48,065 nucleotides of DNA from Flavobacterium sp. ACAM 123 (lineage in GTDB: Bacteria; Bacteroidota; Bacteroidia; Flavobacteriales; Flavobacteriaceae): assembly GCF_000264055.1 (NCBI RefSeq), contig NZ_AJXL01000016.1, forward strand, positions 1-48,065, written 5' to 3'. The notes beneath the pieces are model-generated. The model had not been told where the DNA came from. It saw only the letters and a list, made by a program, of their open reading frames with translations, and did no database searches. This document shows, piece by piece, positions 28,768 to 38,505 of this stretch (position 1 is its first letter; each line of letters starts with the position of its first letter). A program made the position numbers and the translations under genes.

Positions 28768-30237
28768 ATGGCAAATTATTTCAATTCATTACCACTTAGA
28801 TTACAATTAGAACAATTAGGCGTTTGCGAATTCATGGACCAATCAGAATTTGCGGATGGTATCAAAGCTTTAAAAGGAAAAAAAGTAGTTATTGTAGGTT
28901 GTGGAGCCCAGGGTTTGAATCAAGGATTGAACATGAGAGATTCAGGTTTAGCTATTTCTTACGCACTTAGAGCCGAAGCAATATCTCAAAAAAGAGCTTC
29001 TTTTATGAACGCTGCTGATAATGGTTTTACCGTTGGAACTTATGAAGACTTAATTCCAACGGCTGACTTGGTTTGTAACCTGACGCCAGACAAACAGCAT
29101 ACCGCGGTTGTTACTGCTATCATGCCCTTGATGAAGAAAGGATCTACATTATCTTATTCACATGGTTTTAATATTGTAGAAGAAGGAATGCAAATTCGTA
29201 AAGACATTACTGTTATTATGTGTGCTCCAAAATGTCCGGGATCTGAAGTGCGTGAAGAATATAAAAGAGGATTTGGAGTACCGACTTTAATCGCAGTACA
29301 TCCTGAAAATGATCCAAACGGAGAAGGTTTTGAACAGGTTAAAGCCTATGCTGTAGCTACAGGAGGGCATAAAGCGGGAGTATTGAACTCTTCTTTTGTT
29401 GCCGAAGTAAAATCAGATTTGATGGGAGAACAAACTATTCTTTGTGGAATGTTACAAACAGGGTCTATTTTATGTTTCGATAAAATGGTCGAAAAAGGAA
29501 TTGAGCCTGGTTATGCTTCAAAGTTGATTCAATACGGTTGGGAAACAGTAACTGAAGCCTTGAAGCACGGTGGAATTACCAATATGATGGATCGTTTGAA
29601 TAATCCTTCTAAAATTGAAGCCTATCGACTAGCGGATGAATTAAAAGAAATCATGCGTCCATTATTTCAAAAACATATGGATGATATCATTTCAGGCGAG
29701 TTTTCAAAAAACATGATGATTGACTGGAATAATGATGACGTTAATTTATTGACTTGGAGAGCGGCAACTGCTGAAACTAACTTTGAGAAAACGGTTGCTA
29801 CTACAGACAGTATTTCTGAACAGGAATACTTTGATAATGGGGTTTTAATGATTGCCATGGTAAAAGCAGGAGTAGAACTAGCTTTTGAGACAATGACACA
29901 AACCGGTATTATTGAAGAATCAGCTTATTATGAGTCTCTTCATGAATTGCCTTTAATTGCCAATACAGTAGCTAGAAAAAAATTATATGAAATGAATAGA
30001 ATCATTTCTGATACAGCAGAATATGGCTGTTATTTATTTGATCATGCGTGTAAACCGCTATTGACTGATTTTATGAAAACTATTGAAACGAATGTTATCG
30101 GAAAATCATTTTCTACTTCAAATAGTACAGAAAATACGGTACTTATTGCTGTTAATAAAAGTATCCGTCAACACCCTATTGAAGAAACAGGAACGTGGTT
30201 GAGAGCCTCCATGACTGCGATGAAAAAAATTGGATAA
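28768..30237 (+). CDS. ilvC: Ketol-acid reductoisomerase, long (class II) form
   Basis: The 489-residue enzyme isomerises and reduces acetolactate or acetohydroxybutyrate with NADPH. The dinucleotide loop is [18 protein letters not shown]. Further marks are [41 protein letters not shown] and [16 protein letters not shown], with the metal-binding Asp and Glu. The length (versus about 330 in class I) marks the class II form with a duplicated knotted domain, as in enterobacteria. It is the last gene of the operon; a hairpin-T7 terminator lies about 340 bases downstream. Confidence 0.95.
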   Translation: MANYFNSLPLRLQLEQLGVCEFMDQSEFADGIKALKGKKVVIVGCGAQGLNQGLNMRDSGLAISYALRAEAISQKRASFMNAADNGFTVGTYEDLIPTADLVCNLTPDKQHTAVVTAIMPLMKKGSTLSYSHGFNIVEEGMQIRKDITVIMCAPKCPGSEVREEYKRGFGVPTLIAVHPENDPNGEGFEQVKAYAVATGGHKAGVLNSSFVAEVKSDLMGEQTILCGMLQTGSILCFDKMVEKGIEPGYASKLIQYGWETVTEALKHGGITNMMDRLNNPSKIEAYRLADELKEIMRPLFQKHMDDIISGEFSKNMMIDWNNDDVNLLTWRAATAETNFEKTVATTDSISEQEYFDNGVLMIAMVKAGVELAFETMTQTGIIEESAYYESLHELPLIANTVARKKLYEMNRIISDTAEYGCYLFDHACKPLLTDFMKTIETNVIGKSFSTSNSTENTVLIAVNKSIRQHPIEETGTWLRASMTAMKKIG

Positions 30238-30764
30238 TTAAAAATATGGGAATTGCTTCATACGAGGGTGTGCCGGAATTTGCTCTATATCATTTGTTTT
30301 TCTGCGGTTTTGGATTAGTACCTAAGATAGTAAAACAGTGATAATGGATATGGAAGCGCATTACATTCACTTAGCTTTTATAAAGCTAAAAGTTAAGTGA
30401 AGTAGTTCCTTACATGTCTTATAACTTTTAATAGATTGCAAAGATGGTTTAATATTGAAAGGCGTATTCTAAAAGAAGGCTATTGAATATTTTTTATATC
30501 ATGTACTTTGGCTTTTAGTTAATCAAGACGTATTCAAGGCTAAATATTAAATATGATTATTGTTAATTTAAAATAGGGTGACGTAGAAAATCTATTTCGC
30601 CTTTTTTTATTTTTCATTATTTTGTTCAAAAATACTTTGTTATTACCGAATGACTATTTATGCAATGCATTATTATGAAGTATTTAATTTATCGATGCAA
30701 TTAATAAATTTATTTGTTTTTGGAATCAAATGAATTTTAATACTTTTATAAAAAATAAATAAGG
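30238..30764. other. ilvC-acs intergenic region with two hairpins, no gene seen
   Basis: The 527-base gap has no supported coding frame. It contains a 15-base stem with 14 pairs (30366-30380 with 30387-30401, loop TAAAGC) and a terminator at 30577-30608. The rest should hold the acs promoter, but no convincing consensus match was found. Confidence 0.6.
30577..30608 (+). terminator. Rho-independent terminator of the leu-ilv operon
   Basis: GGTGACGTAGA pairs with TCTATTTCGCC around loop AAA, with one mismatch and two wobble pairs, and is followed by seven T residues. Confidence 0.7.
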
Positions 30765-32672
30765 ATGAGCTACTATAAGATTCAAAACTTCGAACAATAC
30801 TTCAAACATTACAACAAATCTGTTCGTGAACCCCGGAAATTTTGGGGTAAAATAGCAGAAGAGAATTTTACGTGGTATCAACAATGGGATAAAGTTGTGG
30901 AATTTGATATGGCTGAAGGAGAGATAAAATGGTTTACTGAAGCAAAAGTGAACATAGCAAAAAACTGTATCGACAGACATCTTAACAAAAGAGGAGATAA
31001 AACGGCGATTATTTTTGAACCTAATAACCCCTCTGAGGAAGCGTTGCATATCTCTTATAACGAACTGCATCAACGAGTTTGCAAAATGGCGAATGTTTTA
31101 AAGGAAAAAGGTATTACCAAAGGAGATCGAGTTTGTATTTATTTACCGATGATCCCGGAATTAGCTGTTTCCATTTTAGCTTGCGCCAGAATAGGAGCCA
31201 TACATTCTGTTGTTTTTGCTGGGTTCTCCGCCTCTGCAGTAGCTTCCAGAATAATAGACAGTGAATGTAAAATGGTCATTACATCAGATGGTGGTTATCG
31301 TGGCAATAAAACAATAGCGCTAAAGGAAATAATAGATGAAGCGTTAGAAAAATGCCCATCGATAGAAAAGGTATTAGTTGTTAAAAGAACCAATACAGCG
31401 ATAACGATGATAGAAGGTAGAGACATTTGGTTACAACCCTTATTAGATGAAGCATCAGACAATAGTGTTGCCGAAATAATGGATTCTGAAGATCCTCTAT
31501 TTATTCTCTACACCTCCGGTTCGACAGGAAAACCGAAGGGAATGGTTCATACAACCGCCGGCTATATGGTTTATACGGCTTATACTTTTAAAAACGTATT
31601 CAATTATGAAGAAAACGACATCTTTTGGTGCACGGCTGATATTGGATGGATAACAGGTCATTCTTATATTTTGTATGGCCCCTTATTGAATGGAGCGACA
31701 ACAGTAATTTTTGAGGGAGTTCCATCTTATCCGGACTTCAGTCGTTTTTGGGAAATTATTGAAAAGCATAAAGTGACGCAATTCTATACTGCACCAACAG
31801 CCATTCGCGCTTTAGCCAAAGAGAATGTGGAATATGTTCAAAAACATCATTTAAAAACCTTAAAAGTAATCGGTTCCGTAGGTGAACCTATTAACGAAGA
31901 AGCATGGCACTGGTATAATGACCATGTGGGACAAAAAAAATGTCCCGTGGTTGACACGTGGTGGCAAACTGAAACCGGAGGAATTATGATTTCGCCAATT
32001 GCATTCGTAACTCCGACCAAGCCTACTTATGCGACTTTACCGTTACCGGGAATTCAGCCGGTATTAATGGACGAAAACCGCAATGAAATAGAAGGAAATC
32101 AAGTCGTGGGAAGTTTGTGTATTAAATTCCCTTGGCCTGGGATTGCAAGAACAATTTGGGGTGATCATCAACGGTATAAGGATACTTATTTTTCGGCATT
32201 TCCAGGAACTTATTTCACTGGAGACGGTGCTTTACGGGATGAAGTGGGGTATTATAGAATAACGGGGCGCGTTGACGATGTAGTTATTGTATCAGGACAC
32301 AATCTAGGTACCGCTCCAATTGAGGATGCCATAAATGAACATCCTGCAGTTGCAGAAAGCGCTATTGTTGGTTTTCCTCATGATATAAAAGGGAATGCAC
32401 TCTATGGTTATGTCATATTAAAAGAAAGTGGCGCAATCAGGAATAAAGAAAATCTTTTTAAAGAAATTAATCAATACATTTCAGATCACGTAGGGCCGAT
32501 AGCTAAACTGGATAAAATACAATTTGTTTCTGGTTTACCAAAAACACGTTCCGGTAAAATTATGCGTAGAATCCTCAGAAAAATTGCAGAAGGTGATTTT
32601 TCTAATTTTGGAGATACCTCTACTTTACTGAATCCTGAAATTGTGGACGAGATAAAAGATGATAAAGTTTAA
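30765..32672 (+). CDS. acs: Acetyl-coenzyme A synthetase
   Basis: The 635-residue AMP-forming ligase activates acetate to acetyl-CoA. Seen are the P-loop-like YTSGSTGKPKGMVHTT, DTWWQTETGG, the hinge YYRITGRVDDVVIVSGHNLG and the C-terminal PKTRSGKIMRR, with the lysine that protein acetyltransferases usually modify. The N-terminal YYKIQNFEQYFKHY resembles the ACAS_N domain. It ends at a hairpin terminator shared with the convergent membrane protein gene. The acetate symporter often found near acs is not in this window. Confidence 0.95.
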   Translation: MSYYKIQNFEQYFKHYNKSVREPRKFWGKIAEENFTWYQQWDKVVEFDMAEGEIKWFTEAKVNIAKNCIDRHLNKRGDKTAIIFEPNNPSEEALHISYNELHQRVCKMANVLKEKGITKGDRVCIYLPMIPELAVSILACARIGAIHSVVFAGFSASAVASRIIDSECKMVITSDGGYRGNKTIALKEIIDEALEKCPSIEKVLVVKRTNTAITMIEGRDIWLQPLLDEASDNSVAEIMDSEDPLFILYTSGSTGKPKGMVHTTAGYMVYTAYTFKNVFNYEENDIFWCTADIGWITGHSYILYGPLLNGATTVIFEGVPSYPDFSRFWEIIEKHKVTQFYTAPTAIRALAKENVEYVQKHHLKTLKVIGSVGEPINEEAWHWYNDHVGQKKCPVVDTWWQTETGGIMISPIAFVTPTKPTYATLPLPGIQPVLMDENRNEIEGNQVVGSLCIKFPWPGIARTIWGDHQRYKDTYFSAFPGTYFTGDGALRDEVGYYRITGRVDDVVIVSGHNLGTAPIEDAINEHPAVAESAIVGFPHDIKGNALYGYVILKESGAIRNKENLFKEINQYISDHVGPIAKLDKIQFVSGLPKTRSGKIMRRILRKIAEGDFSNFGDTSTLLNPEIVDEIKDDKV

Positions 32673-32677
32673 TAAAT

Positions 32678-33402
32678 TTAAGGTTGAGAATCTATCGAAA
32701 GATTTTCAACCTTTTTTCTATCATTTACAAGGAACAGATAAATGAGATAAAAAGAAGTAAGATGCAAAACTCTATCGAAGGTATTCAAAACTACATCTTG
32801 AATAAAATAAGTACCAATAGCTCCAAAAACATCGTTGAAAATTAAAGCAAAAGCACCAAAAAAGTAATAATATGCTTTTTTATCACCAAATTTTCCGAAA
32901 TATAAAACGGCTGTAATACCAAGAAATACAGCAACTATTGCATTAAAAATTAAAATAATATTAAGATAACTATCACTAATAACAGACATTATAATATATA
33001 ATATTGCTATTAAAAACACGCAATTAATTGCCAATATAAAAAGTGAAAAACCTTTTGGTACAGTGTAAATTTTTTTTGCTTTCATTGAGTTATATCCTAA
33101 AATCACTAATGCTAAATAACAAAAAAAAGATGCTACTAGTGCAATTCTTGACAATTGTACTGAATCTTCCCAAAACAAAATTAAAAACTCATTGATATAA
33201 AAGAAAATAACATAGAGAAGATAATTTAGAGTAAGTTTTTTGTAATTATTATTCACCACATAAATTATAAAAGTTGGAATAATAAAAGGTTTTATATAAA
33301 TAACAAGAGCGGGATCAAAAAAAATCCCAGCACAAAAATAAAATAGACTATTAGAATAATAGGTATAAATAATAATGATGTCTTAAAATTGATTGCATCC
33401 AT
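32678..33402 (-). pseudogene. YhhN/TMEM86-like membrane protein with frameshift at an A8 run
   Basis: The intact part (from 33259) has 193 residues, about six membrane helices and a C-terminal FNDVFGAIGTYF...FDRVLHLTSFYLIY, which fits the YhhN/TMEM86 (lysoplasmalogenase-like) family. Upstream, an ATG at 33402 opens MDAINFKTSLLFIPIILIVY, an apt first helix. It shifts frame at the homopolymer 33317-33324 (A8 on the plus strand). One more base there would join it as VLGFFFDPALVIYIKPFIIP to the downstream frame, which is open through the join. A family-like KPF/IIP segment is then restored. So it is either a real frameshift, a phase-variable switch or a sequencing error. It converges on acs; its last codons lie inside the shared terminator. 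Confidence 0.65.
32680..32717. terminator. Bidirectional terminator between acs and the YhhN-like gene
   Basis: AAGGTTGAGAATCT pairs with AGATTTTCAACCTT (one wobble) around ATCGAA, followed by T residues on the plus strand. It overlaps the final codons of the minus-strand gene. Confidence 0.8.
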
Positions 33403-33507
33403 AGATAAAACAAATCTAGCACTTTAATATTTTTATTACAAAAATTTTGTGAAATTTTATAGCATTTAAAAAAAATTTGTAGAACTAAATTATTAAATTT
33501 ACAACAT

Positions 33508-34620
33508 ATGATACAAAATTCTATAGTTGTTGTTGGTGGCGGTTTGGCAGGACTTGTTGCCGCTGTACATCTTAAAAATAATAATTACAATGTTTTAGTA
33601 ATCGAAAAAAACGAATTTCCTAAACACAAGGTTTGTGGTGAATATATTTCAAATGAAGTTTTACCTTATTTAAAGTCACTTGGTCTTGACATTAATTCGC
33701 TACACCCTAAGCACATTGATAAACTTTCCTTTTCATTAGTTTCTGGAAAATCTATAACCGCCCCTTTGCCTTTGGGCGGATTTGGAGTAAGTAGATATGA
33801 ATTAGACAAGTATTTATATAATGAAGCAAAAAGCAGAGGTTGTACAATTGTTCAAGAGACTGTTTCAGATGTGGAATTTTCAGATGGAAAATTCACAATT
33901 GCGACAAATTTGAATACGTATTATGCTTCAATTGTACTTGGAGCTTTTGGTAAAAGATCGAATTTAGATATTAAATTAAAACGCAACTTTATTCAGAAGC
34001 AATCGCATTGGCTCGGTGTTAAGGCGCATTACCAAATAGATTTCCCAGAAGATTGTGTTGGTTTACATCATTTTAAAGGAGGATATTGTGGTGTTTCTAA
34101 AATAGAAACCAATTTTGTAAACATATGTTATTTAGCAAATTACGAAACATTTAAACAATACAAGTCTATCGAGGATTATCAAAAAAATGTGGTTTGTGAA
34201 AATCCACATTTAAAAGAAATTTTTAAAAATGCTGTAATTCAATTTGAAAAGCCTTTGACGATTAGTCAAGTTTCTTTCGAAGAAAAAAAATGTATAGAAA
34301 ATCATATAATTATGATCGGTGATACTGCTGGATTAATTCATCCTTTGTGCGGTAACGGAATGGCCATGGCCATTCATAGTGCAAAATTGGCTGCAGAAAA
34401 CACAATACATTTTCTAGAAAAGAGAACAGATAGAACCACTTTAGAAAAGAATTATTTAAACGATTGGAACAAAAATTTTAAAAAAAGATTGCAAGTAGGT
34501 CGTCTTTTAGGAAAACTATTGCAACAGGAGAAAACAGCACAAGTTGTCTTGAAAATTTTAATTCTTTTTCCTTTTATATTACCTTTAATAATAAAAAAAA
34601 CGCATGGTAAACCTATATAG
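33508..34620 (+). CDS. FAD-dependent oxidoreductase of the geranylgeranyl reductase/hydroxylase group (T3PKS cluster)
   Basis: The 370-residue flavoprotein has an N-terminal Rossmann loop VVVGGGLAGLVAAVHLKNNN, then EKNEFPKHKVCGEYISNEVL and the second FAD motif MIGDTAGLIHPLCGNGMAMA. These mark the geranylgeranyl-reductase/aromatic-hydroxylase superfamily (PHBH fold). It could hydroxylate an aromatic polyketide or reduce double bonds. It is the first gene of the cluster; its stop directly abuts the methyltransferase ATG. By analogy with Streptomyces srsC, which hydroxylates a methylated resorcinol, I lean to a monooxygenase or reductase on the cluster product. The reaction itself is not shown by the sequence. 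Confidence 0.82.
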   Translation: MIQNSIVVVGGGLAGLVAAVHLKNNNYNVLVIEKNEFPKHKVCGEYISNEVLPYLKSLGLDINSLHPKHIDKLSFSLVSGKSITAPLPLGGFGVSRYELDKYLYNEAKSRGCTIVQETVSDVEFSDGKFTIATNLNTYYASIVLGAFGKRSNLDIKLKRNFIQKQSHWLGVKAHYQIDFPEDCVGLHHFKGGYCGVSKIETNFVNICYLANYETFKQYKSIEDYQKNVVCENPHLKEIFKNAVIQFEKPLTISQVSFEEKKCIENHIIMIGDTAGLIHPLCGNGMAMAIHSAKLAAENTIHFLEKRTDRTTLEKNYLNDWNKNFKKRLQVGRLLGKLLQQEKTAQVVLKILILFPFILPLIIKKTHGKPI

Positions 34621-35334
34621 ATGGCTATAAATACTACCCATAGAACCAACGAATCCGAAATAATGGATGACTTTCAGCTCGAAGGGGATGAATTAAGAGA
34701 TGCCTTAGATAAAATCGCTAAAATAAATCAGCTATTGGGTGGAAACAAGTTAACTTTACTTGGTGTGAAGGAATTAATTGTCAACAAACCCAAAACAACT
34801 AAAATCACGATTGTTGATGTGGGTTGCGGTAACGGAGATATGTTGAGAACTCTTGCTGATTATGGTTTGCAGCATAATTTAATATTCAATCTTATTGGGG
34901 TTGATGCGAATAATTTTACAGTCAATCATGCCACTAATCTATCAAAGAAATATCCAAATATAAGCTACCGTTGTGAAGATATATTTGACAAACCTTTTGA
35001 AGAATTAAAATATGATATCGTGCTGTGCACGCTGACACTACATCATTTTAAAGAGGAGGAAATTATTAAAATAATGACTTCGTTTTATGCAAATTCCAGA
35101 ATTGGAGTTGTTATCAATGATTTGCATCGAAGTGCCGTTGCTTATCGTTTATTTCAATCCTTGTGTTTTGCTTTTCAACTGAATAATATGTCAAGAGAGG
35201 ATGGTTTAGTTTCAATATTAAGAGGATTTAAAAAAGAGGAATTGCTTCGTTTTTCAGAAAAATTAAATTTTAAAAAGTATAAAATCCAATGGAAATGGGC
35301 TTTCCGCTACCAATGGGTAATTTCAAAGATATGA
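34621..35334 (+). CDS. SAM-dependent methyltransferase (T3PKS cluster)
   Basis: The 237-residue class I methyltransferase has motif I IVDVGCGNGDMLRTLADYG, an acidic motif II (IGVDAN) and post-motif DIVLCTLTLHHFKEEEI. It starts immediately after the FAD oxidoreductase stop. Its TGA stop overlaps the ATG of the polyketide synthase (ATGA at 35331-35334), so the genes are translationally coupled. It is likely to O- or C-methylate the polyketide product, as SrsB and BpsB do in related bacterial type III PKS clusters. The methylation site cannot be inferred. Confidence 0.85.
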   Translation: MAINTTHRTNESEIMDDFQLEGDELRDALDKIAKINQLLGGNKLTLLGVKELIVNKPKTTKITIVDVGCGNGDMLRTLADYGLQHNLIFNLIGVDANNFTVNHATNLSKKYPNISYRCEDIFDKPFEELKYDIVLCTLTLHHFKEEEIIKIMTSFYANSRIGVVINDLHRSAVAYRLFQSLCFAFQLNNMSREDGLVSILRGFKKEELLRFSEKLNFKKYKIQWKWAFRYQWVISKI

Positions 35335-36383
35335 GTGTAAAAATAAATACAGTTACAAAACAACTACCGAAATATTGCAGAACCACCGAAGAAATTATTC
35401 CGTTTCTGGACGCGTGGCTTACGGGTCAAGACGAACGTTTCATCAGAAAAGTAAAAAAAATATTTGAGGGGGCGGCAGTCGATAAACGCTACTCTATAAT
35501 GGATCCGATTGAAGTTTTTACAAAAACATCATTTGAAGAACGAAATGATATTTACTGTCGCGAAGTTATTGATTTAGGCGAAAAAGTACTCGACAAAGCA
35601 CTAAAAAAATCAGGATGGAAACCAGAAGATCTAGACTATATTATTACCGTGAGTTGTACTGGAATAATGATTCCTTCATTAGACGCTTACTTAATAAATA
35701 AGTTAAAATTACGTCAAGATATCGTCCGTCTCCCTGTAACTGAAATGGGATGTGCTGCCGGAATTTCCGGTATCATCTATGCTAAAAACTTCCTAAAGTC
35801 CAATCCTGGAAAGCGTGCAGCAGTAATCGCGGTGGAAAGTCCGACTGCAACATTTCAGCTGAATGATTTTTCTATGTCTAATATTGTTAGCGCTGCCATC
35901 TTTGGTGATGGAGCTGCCTGTGTCTTACTTTCGTCTCACGAAGACGATGATGGTCCTGAAATTCTGGCGGAAGAAATGTATCATTTTTATGAAAATGAAC
36001 ACATGATGGGTTTTAAGCTAACCAATGATGGTTTACAGATGATTTTGGACATAGAAGTGCCCAATACAATCGCGTCCCATTTTCCAGCCATTATTTATCC
36101 TTTTTTAGAAAAAAATAATCTAAAAATTGATGACATGGATCATCTCATATTTCATCCCGGCGGAAAAAAAATAGTCCAAACGGTCGAAGAATTATTTTCA
36201 GATATAGGAAAAAATATAGATGATACAAAAGAAGTTTTACGTTTGTACGGCAATATGTCGAGTGCGACCGTATTGTATGTTTTAGAGCGATTCATGGACA
36301 ATAGACCTCCTAAAGGCGATAAGGGATTAATGTTGAGTTTTGGCCCAGGATTTTCAGCACAGAGAGTACTATTACAGTTTTAG
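35331..36383 (+). CDS. Type III polyketide synthase (chalcone/stilbene synthase-like)
   Basis: The protein has 350 residues from the ATG at 35331, chosen because it overlaps the methyltransferase stop. An upstream ATG at 35289 would add 14 residues. The triad is Cys141 (TEMGCAAGISG), His275 (LIFHPGGKK) and Asn308 (YGNMSSAT), and GFGPG-like SFGPGFSAQ closes the fold. Type III PKSs extend an acyl-CoA or acyl-ACP starter with malonyl-CoA and cyclise the chain. The small residues around the triad resemble bacterial alkylresorcinol/alkylpyrone synthases, which use long acyl starters. The neighbouring FabZ-like, KAS, ACP and PPTase genes support an ACP-linked starter. The product is unknown. Confidence 0.92.
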   Translation: MSVKINTVTKQLPKYCRTTEEIIPFLDAWLTGQDERFIRKVKKIFEGAAVDKRYSIMDPIEVFTKTSFEERNDIYCREVIDLGEKVLDKALKKSGWKPEDLDYIITVSCTGIMIPSLDAYLINKLKLRQDIVRLPVTEMGCAAGISGIIYAKNFLKSNPGKRAAVIAVESPTATFQLNDFSMSNIVSAAIFGDGAACVLLSSHEDDDGPEILAEEMYHFYENEHMMGFKLTNDGLQMILDIEVPNTIASHFPAIIYPFLEKNNLKIDDMDHLIFHPGGKKIVQTVEELFSDIGKNIDDTKEVLRLYGNMSSATVLYVLERFMDNRPPKGDKGLMLSFGPGFSAQRVLLQF

Positions 36384-36403
36384 TCAAAAAAGATAGAAAA
36401 TTA

Positions 36404-36832
36404 ATGAAAAGTCAAGAAATCATATCAAAATTACCGTATTCGAAGCCGTTTTTATTTGTTGACGAAATCACACAAATCAATGAAAACGCAGTAGAAGGCC
36501 ACTTTACATTTGATGAGAACTTAGATTTTTATAAAGGGCATTTTAAAGACCATCCCGTGACACCCGGCGTGATTTTAACGGAGACAATGGCTCAGATTGG
36601 ATTGGTTTGTCTTGGTGTATTTATATTAGATGATAACTTTAACAAAGAAACTTCAATAGCTTTAACATCAACAAATGTAGAATTTATTAAACCGGTATTC
36701 CCTAAGGAGAAAGTTACGGTTTTTTCTGAAAAAATATACTTCAGATTTGGCAAATTAAAATGCAAAGTGAGCATGAAAAATGAGGTTGGCATTGTCGTTT
36801 GTACCGGTGAAATTGCCGGGATGATAGTATAA
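36404..36832 (+). CDS. FabZ-like 3-hydroxyacyl-ACP dehydratase (T3PKS cluster)
   Basis: The 142-residue hotdog-fold protein has the catalytic pair His46 (GHFKDHPVTPG) and Glu60 (VILTETMAQ), spaced 14 residues apart as in FabZ. It dehydrates 3-hydroxyacyl-ACP to enoyl-ACP. It is 20 bases after the PKS gene. No ketoreductase or enoyl reductase is in the cluster, so those steps would come from the general fatty acid system. A thioesterase-like role for this hotdog protein is a less likely alternative. Confidence 0.87.
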   Translation: MKSQEIISKLPYSKPFLFVDEITQINENAVEGHFTFDENLDFYKGHFKDHPVTPGVILTETMAQIGLVCLGVFILDDNFNKETSIALTSTNVEFIKPVFPKEKVTVFSEKIYFRFGKLKCKVSMKNEVGIVVCTGEIAGMIV

Positions 36833-36871
36833 TATTTCTTTTAATTCTTCAATCGTCTCTTCGAAGGCTTG

Positions 36872-36879
36872 TATCTTTG
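36872..36879 (+). promoter_or_regulatory. TATCTTTG, candidate internal promoter before the KAS gene
   Basis: A perfect TAnnTTTG match lies in the 133-base gap between the dehydratase and KAS genes, 86 bases upstream of the KAS ATG. No clear -33 box is seen, so this is weak. Confidence 0.3.
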
Positions 36880-36965
36880 TCGAAATTTGAATTAAAAAAT
36901 AAGAGTTAAGCCAAAAATGTTACTAGAAGTTTTGATGCAATTTTAATGATTTAAAAAATAGTTCA

Positions 36966-38240
36966 ATGAGTAGGAGAGTGGTGATAACGGGACTTGGCGT
37001 AGTAGCTCCAAATGGAGTAGGGCTTGACGCTTTTACTCATTCGATTAAAAATGGAATTTCTGGTATCAGGAAAGACCCAGACTTGGAACGTCTGCAATTT
37101 TCATGTCAAATCTCTGGAAAACCAGAAATTTCTGAAGAATTGTCGTTGCAATATTTCACAGAATTAGAACTACGTAACTTTAACTCCTCCGGTATTTTAT
37201 ATGGTGTAATCGCGGGAATGGATGCATGGAAGGATGCTGAATTACCCATTGTGAATGGTGAGGAGCCAGATTGGAATAGTGGAACTATTTTTGGAACAGG
37301 AACCTCGGGCATAGATAAATTTCGTGAAAGCATCTATAAAATTGATGATCTGCAAACCCGGAGATTAGGTAGCACAGCAGTAGCGCAGACAATGAGTAGT
37401 GGCATTAGTGCTTACTTAGGTGGTAAATTAGGCTTAGGAAACCAGGTGAATACTAATTCTTCTGCCTGTACAACAGGGGCCGAAAGTATATTAATGGCTT
37501 ATGAACGCATCAAGTCAGGACTGGCTAATCGAATGCTAGCTGGAAGCACTAGTGATAGCGGACCTTATATTTGGGGAGGTTTTGATGCATTACGCGTTTG
37601 TACTTTTAAGCACAATGAAACTCCGAAGCAGGGCTGCAGACCCATGAGTGCGAGTGCATCTGGATTTGTACCTGGAAGTGGAGCGGGAGCCTTCGTATTA
37701 GAAGAGCTAGAAACGGCACTTTCGCGTGGAGTACGTATTTATGCAGAAGTCTTAGGCGGGAATGTAAATTCGGGTGGACAACGTGGTCTGGGAACAATGA
37801 CAGCGCCAAATCCCATTGCGGTTCAGAAGTGTATAAAAGATGCGATTGCCAATGCCAGAATTCACGCGGATGACATTGACACCATTAATGGACATCTAAC
37901 TGCCACGTCAAAAGACAGTTTAGAAATAGAGAATTGGAGTGTAGCTTTAGGTAGAAGTGGCATCGACTTCCCGTATATTAACTCACTGAAATCAATGATT
38001 GGTCATTGTTTGTCAGCAGCCGGAAGCATAGAAAGTGTCGCAGCTGTATTGCAATTGCACCAAGGGTTTATTTTCCCCAATATTAATTGTGAAGATATGA
38101 ATCCTGAAATCGCAAAAAGAATCGACACCTCAAGAATTCCACAAGAATTAATCGAAACAGAATTAAATATAATAGCAAAAGCCAGTTTTGGTTTTGGCGA
38201 CGTTAACGGCTGCGTAATTTTAAAGAAATATACCGTTTAA
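36966..38240 (+). CDS. Beta-ketoacyl-ACP synthase (KAS II-like) (T3PKS cluster)
   Basis: The 424-residue thiolase-fold condensing enzyme has catalytic Cys168 (NSSACTTGAES), His310 and His347 (SMIGHCLSAAGS). The second catalytic box usually reads HGTxT; here it is GHLTATSKDSLE, with Leu in the Gly position, an unusual variant. It elongates acyl-ACP with malonyl-ACP. Next to a type III PKS with its own carrier protein and PPTase, it is probably a chain-specific elongation enzyme for the PKS starter rather than the housekeeping FabF. The length is standard. Confidence 0.88.
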   Translation: MSRRVVITGLGVVAPNGVGLDAFTHSIKNGISGIRKDPDLERLQFSCQISGKPEISEELSLQYFTELELRNFNSSGILYGVIAGMDAWKDAELPIVNGEEPDWNSGTIFGTGTSGIDKFRESIYKIDDLQTRRLGSTAVAQTMSSGISAYLGGKLGLGNQVNTNSSACTTGAESILMAYERIKSGLANRMLAGSTSDSGPYIWGGFDALRVCTFKHNETPKQGCRPMSASASGFVPGSGAGAFVLEELETALSRGVRIYAEVLGGNVNSGGQRGLGTMTAPNPIAVQKCIKDAIANARIHADDIDTINGHLTATSKDSLEIENWSVALGRSGIDFPYINSLKSMIGHCLSAAGSIESVAAVLQLHQGFIFPNINCEDMNPEIAKRIDTSRIPQELIETELNIIAKASFGFGDVNGCVILKKYTV

Positions 38241-38250
38241 AAAATTAGAC

Positions 38251-38505
38251 ATGAACAAAGAAGAAACTTTAGCACAATTAAGAGATATCATAAAGCCCTA
38301 TATCAATAATGAGAAAGGTTTTGAAAATTTCACAGAAAAAACGGATTTTATAGCAGATTTGGATATCAATTCGGCTAATCTGGTGGATATAATTTTAGAT
38401 GTTGAAGACTATTTTAAAATCCATATCGATAATGAATCCATGGAAAAAATGGTTGATGTCAAATCAACATTAGAAATAATAGAATCTAAGTTATCTGAAA
38501 AGTGA
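38251..38505 (+). CDS. Acyl carrier protein (T3PKS cluster)
   Basis: The acidic 84-residue four-helix protein has its phosphopantetheine site in DLDINSANLVDIILDVEDYF, with Ser41 as attachment residue. The usual DSL is DINSANL here, so the carrier is divergent from the housekeeping ACP and may be recognised only by its cluster partners. It starts ten bases after the KAS gene. Its TGA overlaps the GTG start of the PPTase gene. Confidence 0.9.
   Translation: MNKEETLAQLRDIIKPYINNEKGFENFTEKTDFIADLDINSANLVDIILDVEDYFKIHIDNESMEKMVDVKSTLEIIESKLSEK

Noticed and set aside
35289..35330. Upstream start of the polyketide synthase
   Set aside because: It lies inside the methyltransferase gene. The ATG at 35331 makes a classic four-base stop-start overlap and begins the family-like sequence.
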